Source of the DNA: Limnohabitans sp.
Lineage (GTDB): Bacteria; Pseudomonadota; Gammaproteobacteria; Burkholderiales; Burkholderiaceae_C
Direction of reading: 5' to 3'
DNA: 9,439 nt
NCBI GenBank assembly: GCA_023260735.1
Contig: JALQUL010000273.1
Coordinates: forward strand, 1-9,439
Part shown: positions 6,541 through 9,439 of the stretch, piece after piece
Position numbering within the stretch: the stretch's first letter is position 1
Layout: each line of letters starts with the position of its first letter
Program-made: the position numbers and the translations under genes
The notes under the pieces: generated by a model
The model's database searches: none
Seen by the model: only the letters and a program-made list of their open reading frames with translations
What the model was told of the DNA's origin: nothing

Positions 6541-7312
6541 GATGAAGGCTTTCTCTAACATCCTGGTCATCGGTGATGGGCCTGACCATTGCCATTTTAC
6601 AAGCCTCTTTAGCACTTACTCCATTTTGAATAAGTGTAGCTGCGTACACCAACAATCGGGTTGAGACACCCTCGGTTAAACCATGCCCTTTTAAATTTCT
6701 TGCCATGGCTGCAATTTGCACCAATTGGCTGGCATAACTATCGTCTATTCCTGTTTCATGCTTTAAGATTTGTGCCTCTAATGAGGCATTCGGATAATCA
6801 AAATCAAAGGCAACAAATCGTTGTTTTGTAGATTGCTTTAAATCCTTCATTAAACTCTGATAGCCAGGGTTATAAGATATTACCAACTGAAAATCGGGGT
6901 GGGCTTGTACGATTTCGTTTTTCTTATCAATTGGTAAAGTCCGCCTATGGTCAGTGAGTGCGTGTATTACAACAGTGGTATCTTGCCTTGCTTCTACCAC
7001 CTCATCTAAATAACAAATAGCTCCGATTCTGGCTGCCTGGGTTAGTGGCCCGTCCACCCATTGAGTGCCCTTGCTGTCTAATAAATAACGCCCCACCAAA
7101 TCGGAAGCTGTCATGTCTTCGTTACAGGCAACCGTTATAAGCGGTTTACCAAGACTCCATGCCATATGTTCAATAAATCTAGACTTACCACAGCCAGTCG
7201 GCCCCTTTACCATGACCGGCAAACGTGCGGCATAAGCCGCCTTGTAAAGCGCTAACTCTTGTCCTTGCGGATGATAGAGAGGTTCTTTTTGAATAACAAA
7301 TGAAGGGGCCAT
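6515..7312 (-). CDS. cbbQ: CbbQ, AAA+ ATPase of the RuBisCO activase
   Basis: This 265-residue MoxR-class AAA+ ATPase forms the motor of the CbbQ/CbbO complex that reactivates inhibited RuBisCO. Walker A GPTGCGKS is at 37-44, Walker B with Asp103-Glu104 in ICYLDEV, the sensor-1 Asn148 in ISYNPG, a likely arginine finger at Arg165 (STKQRF), and sensor 2 Arg219 in GVSTRLL. Length is typical of the family. The start at 7312 has a GGAG site five bases upstream. The gene begins 38 nt after the cbbM stop with no terminator between, and its 3' end overlaps cbbO, so cbbM-cbbQ-cbbO is one unit. Pairing with form II RuBisCO suggests the Q2O2 subgroup, which acts on CbbM in Acidithiobacillus; the subgroup is inferred from context only. 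Confidence 0.96.
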   Translation of the reverse strand: MAPSFVIQKEPLYHPQGQELALYKAAYAARLPVMVKGPTGCGKSRFIEHMAWSLGKPLITVACNEDMTASDLVGRYLLDSKGTQWVDGPLTQAARIGAICYLDEVVEARQDTTVVIHALTDHRRTLPIDKKNEIVQAHPDFQLVISYNPGYQSLMKDLKQSTKQRFVAFDFDYPNASLEAQILKHETGIDDSYASQLVQIAAMARNLKGHGLTEGVSTRLLVYAATLIQNGVSAKEACKMAMVRPITDDQDVRESLHHAIDSVFP

Positions 7313-7350
7313 GCGATCTCCAAAACTGGGCTGTGGTGGTCTTGATTTTT

Positions 7351-8730
7351 TTATTGGTGCTTGGTTAACTTATCACGCCAACCAGGGAACAACTTATCAG
7401 CGTCTGACGGGAATGACTCGAAGGCACGAGCAAACTCTTTGTGTTCTTTAGCAAACTCGATTGGGTCTGCACCTGATTTCCAGCACTCATACGATTGACG
7501 CAATGAAATAGCGCCAGCAGCCGGAGAGTCGATATGACCGTATGCACCACCACCAGCGGTGTTAATCACATTACCATGACCTAAGTTTTGGAAGAAACCA
7601 GGTAAACGTAAGGCATTCATACCACCCGAAATAATTGGAGTAGTTGGTTTCATGCCATGCCATTTTTGGAAATATACTGGACCTTGACACTCGTCGCGCT
7701 CTATCATGTAGGCAATCATACGATCGTCTCCTTCGCCTTCCATTTTGCCAAAGCCCATGGTTCCTACGTGAATACCTGAAGCTCCTTGTAGGCGACTCAT
7801 TTTAGCCAATACAAATGCGGTGTAGCCTCGTTTAGCGCTTGGGCTAGTAACCGCACCATGACCCGCACGGTGGTAGTGCAAGTATTGATTGGGATACTGG
7901 CGGCGAGCCGTTGTTACCATACCAGGGACACCCACATAACCATCGACTAAGAAAGCTAATTTATCGGCATCTGGACCAAAAACTTCAAGTCCAAAATCGG
8001 CACGGGCACACATTTCGTAATGGTCATCGGCGGTAATATTCATAGAAAATATTTTGGCCTGACCGGTTTCGTCTTGAGCACGTTTCATCGCGTCATAAAC
8101 TAATGGCAAGGTTTTTTTAATGGGTGCAAAAACTTGGTTACCTTGTGGTTCATCGTTTTTAATAAAATCACCACCCAACCAAAATTGGTAAGCAGCTTGG
8201 GCAAATGGCTCGGGACGTAAACCTAACTTTGGTTTAATAATGGTGCCGGCAATATAACCACCGTCTTTAATAGGACGGCCCAAAATGCGCCATAAGTCAG
8301 AAATATCTTTGCTAGGACCATCAAACATTTGAAGCACACGGTCTGGCATAAAGAAGTCAATCATTTTGGCATGCTCTATATCGCCCATACCTTGGTTATT
8401 ACCAATGGCTAGGGTTAAAAAAGAAACCAACATAAATCGACCATCAATCACATTGCGGTCAAACAAATCGACTGGATAGGCAATACGCATATCTTCGGTG
8501 GCTTCATCAATGTGATACACCAAGGCATCTAAGCCTTTGGTAAAGTCATCAGTGGTGCTCACTTCTACATTGGTACCAGTAGAAGATTCTGCTGCAAAGT
8601 GGGCTGCTGCCTCCAAATAACCATGACCCGATTTGGGTTTCATTTTGTAGGCCACCAAAATATGTTTTCCACCGCTAATAAGCTCGGCTTCTTTTAAGCT
8701 TAGGTCGGCATAACGTGCTGATTGATCCAT
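7351..8730 (-). CDS. cbbM: form II ribulose-1,5-bisphosphate carboxylase/oxygenase large subunit
   Basis: This 459-residue form II RuBisCO fixes CO2 onto ribulose-1,5-bisphosphate; no small-subunit gene follows, as expected for form II. Active-site residues fall at the numbering known for the Rhodospirillum rubrum enzyme: Glu48, Asn111 in GNNQG, Lys166 in TIIKPKLG, carbamylated Lys191 with Asp193 and Glu194 in GGDFIKNDEP, His287 in HYHRAGH, loop-6 Lys329 in GFGKMEG, and Ser368 in ISGGMNA. The sequence is full length with no lesion, so it should be active. The start at 8730 is fixed by a strong AGGAGA site (8735-8740) four to five bases upstream. It is first in cbbM-cbbQ-cbbO and divergent from cbbR, the normal arrangement for CbbR-activated RuBisCO operons. 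Form II enzymes have low CO2/O2 specificity, pointing to a low-oxygen or CO2-rich niche (inference). Confidence 0.98.
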   Translation of the reverse strand: MDQSARYADLSLKEAELISGGKHILVAYKMKPKSGHGYLEAAAHFAAESSTGTNVEVSTTDDFTKGLDALVYHIDEATEDMRIAYPVDLFDRNVIDGRFMLVSFLTLAIGNNQGMGDIEHAKMIDFFMPDRVLQMFDGPSKDISDLWRILGRPIKDGGYIAGTIIKPKLGLRPEPFAQAAYQFWLGGDFIKNDEPQGNQVFAPIKKTLPLVYDAMKRAQDETGQAKIFSMNITADDHYEMCARADFGLEVFGPDADKLAFLVDGYVGVPGMVTTARRQYPNQYLHYHRAGHGAVTSPSAKRGYTAFVLAKMSRLQGASGIHVGTMGFGKMEGEGDDRMIAYMIERDECQGPVYFQKWHGMKPTTPIISGGMNALRLPGFFQNLGHGNVINTAGGGAYGHIDSPAAGAISLRQSYECWKSGADPIEFAKEHKEFARAFESFPSDADKLFPGWRDKLTKHQ

Positions 8731-8768
8731 ATGTTCTCCTTGTTTGAGTGAAATTTAGCGATAGGTGA

Positions 8769-8797
8769 ACTGTAAAAATCCTTTAGAATAAAGTAAA
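8769..8797 (-). promoter_or_regulatory. predicted sigma70 promoter of cbbM-cbbQ-cbbO
   Basis: On the minus strand, TTTACT (8797-8792) and TACAGT (8774-8769) are 17 bases apart, each matching four of six consensus bases. Transcription would begin near 8762, leaving a leader of about 32 nt. The hexamers, spacing and flanking dyads match those before cbbY. Its moderate match to consensus fits a promoter needing an activator. Confidence 0.6.
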
Positions 8798-8800
8798 TTC
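8786..8800. promoter_or_regulatory. GAAT-N7-ATTC dyad over the cbbM -35, putative CbbR activation site
   Basis: Perfect four-base arms with a 7-base spacer are centred at 8793, about 31 bases upstream of the predicted cbbM start. The same element, with longer arms, lies at 3585-3603 before cbbY. This is the expected location of the activation half of a LysR-type operator; CbbR binding is inferred from the divergent cbbR gene. Confidence 0.55.
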
Positions 8801-8819
8801 ATATTTATTCCATGTTAAG

Positions 8820-8835
8820 TTAAGGAAATGCTTAA
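8820..8835. promoter_or_regulatory. TTAAG-N6-CTTAA dyad, putative CbbR recognition site
   Basis: A perfect inverted repeat centred at 8827.5 lies about 65 bases upstream of the predicted cbbM start and 34.5 bases from the activation dyad, exactly as at the cbbY promoter. It contains TAA-N8-TTA, fitting the reported CbbR consensus TNA-N7/8-TNA. It also covers the cbbR ribosome site (AAGGA, 8822-8826) and the first base of the cbbR ATG, so binding here could repress cbbR itself. Confidence 0.55.
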
Positions 8836-9439
8836 TGAAGAACGCAACCTTCCGCCAATTAAGGGTTTTTAATGAGGTGGCCAAGCACTTAAGTTTTATA
8901 AGGGCCGCTGAAAACCTGCATTTAACGCCGCCTGCAATTACTATGCAAATTAAAGAGCTTGAGGGGCATATTGGTTTACCCTTGTTTGATAGAAGCGGTA
9001 AAAAAATTAGCCTTACTACTGGGGGCGAATATATGTTGGTATTTGCCAGAAAAATTTTGGCCACCATTAAAGACGCAGAAGATGCGGCAGCCCGCTTAAA
9101 AAGAGCCGAGACAGGTGTGCTAACTATTGGCATGGTAGGTACTGCCAAATACTTTATGATGAATTTATTGGCTCAATTTAGAGAAAACCATACAGGAGTA
9201 GAAATTCAGCTAGCCACTGGTAATCGGGAACAACTGGTAAAAATGCTGCAAGACAATGAAGTAGATATTGCCATTATGGGCAGGCCACCCAAAGAACTAC
9301 AAACCCGCGCAGAACCCTTTGCAGCCCATCCACACGTGTTTATAGCCTCTACCGCCCATACCCTAGCTAGAAGAGGCCATTTAAGCGTAGAAGAGCTAAA
9401 AAATTATGATTTTATTGTGCGAGAAAAAGGCTCGGGTAC
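8835..9439 (+). CDS. cbbR: CbbR, LysR-type regulator of carbon fixation (3' end outside window)
   Basis: The first 201 codons of a LysR-type regulator are present; family members are about 300 residues, so roughly the last third is cut off by the window edge. Translation from ATG 8835 gives MKNATFRQLRVFNEVAKHLS, with the winged helix-turn-helix in about residues 19-48 (A-A-E-N-L-H-L-T-P-P-A-I-T) and the usual L-F-D-R end of that domain near 50. The linker helix follows, and the effector domain begins near residue 94 with V-L-T-I-G-M-V-G-T-A-K-Y-F, a segment typical of CbbR. AAGGA at 8822-8826 is the ribosome site, eight bases upstream. Divergent placement from cbbM is the usual context of CbbR, which activates cbb operons in response to metabolites such as RuBP or NADPH, depending on species. 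The LysR family call is certain; the CbbR call rests on motif and position. Confidence 0.93.
   Translation, partial: MKNATFRQLRVFNEVAKHLSFIRAAENLHLTPPAITMQIKELEGHIGLPLFDRSGKKISLTTGGEYMLVFARKILATIKDAEDAAARLKRAETGVLTIGMVGTAKYFMMNLLAQFRENHTGVEIQLATGNREQLVKMLQDNEVDIAIMGRPPKELQTRAEPFAAHPHVFIASTAHTLARRGHLSVEELKNYDFIVREKGSG

Noticed and set aside
6541..6615. Upstream ATG for cbbO giving 782 residues
   Set aside because: It would overlap cbbQ by 101 nt; the ATG at 6540 has a purine-rich site at a workable distance and gives a normal-looking N-terminus.
7313..7350. Possible attenuator or processing hairpin between cbbM and cbbQ
   Set aside because: I could not find a stem of more than a few base pairs in the 38 nt; only a GGAG ribosome site for cbbQ is supported.
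8783..9148. 121-codon open frame on the minus strand opposite cbbR
   Set aside because: It is the shadow of the LysR-type gene on the plus strand, has no recognisable domain, and would overlap the whole cbbR helix-turn-helix coding region.

Overview
The window is a Calvin-Benson-Bassham (CBB) carbon-fixation cluster from an AT-rich proteobacterial autotroph. Evidence is a form II RuBisCO with its CbbQ/CbbO activase, a proteobacterial class I phosphoribulokinase, class I FBPase, CbbY, the start of a transketolase, and a divergent CbbR-type LysR regulator. The protein set fits a Beta- or Gammaproteobacterium, probably a chemolithoautotroph. Genus and species cannot be fixed by eye. No carboxysome, carbonic anhydrase or form I RuBisCO gene is visible here, and there are no RNA genes, mobile elements or CRISPR arrays.

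Layout from right to left, the direction of transcription for most genes: cbbR (+ strand, cut by the right edge) is divergent from cbbM-cbbQ-cbbO (- strand, 8730 to 4267). A secreted rhodanese-domain gene (+ strand, 3695-4183) lies between the two carbon-fixation units, convergent with cbbO and divergent from the next unit. That second - strand unit is cbbY-rpe-fbp-prk-tkt (3536 to the left edge), with gaps of only 2-29 nt and tkt cut after 23 codons.

How the genes work together: Prk makes RuBP and CbbM carboxylates it. CbbQ/CbbO strips inhibitory sugar phosphates from the RuBisCO active site, and CbbY destroys the inhibitor xylulose-1,5-bisphosphate. FBPase, transketolase and Rpe regenerate the pentose phosphates.

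The most notable signal is regulatory. The promoters of cbbM and cbbY share the same layout: a TTTAC(T/C)-N17-TACA(G/T)T promoter, a GAAT-N7-ATTC dyad over the -35, and a TTAAG-N6-CTTAA dyad centred near -65. The two dyads are 34.5 bp apart in both places. This is the classical LysR-type activation/recognition site layout and implies that one CbbR controls both operons. The two regions align without gaps over 64 nt (about 44 identities by hand count), as if one control region had been duplicated, with the rhodanese now where cbbR would be. I see no new enzymatic system; the genes are canonical, and the interest lies in the paired control regions and the rhodanese.
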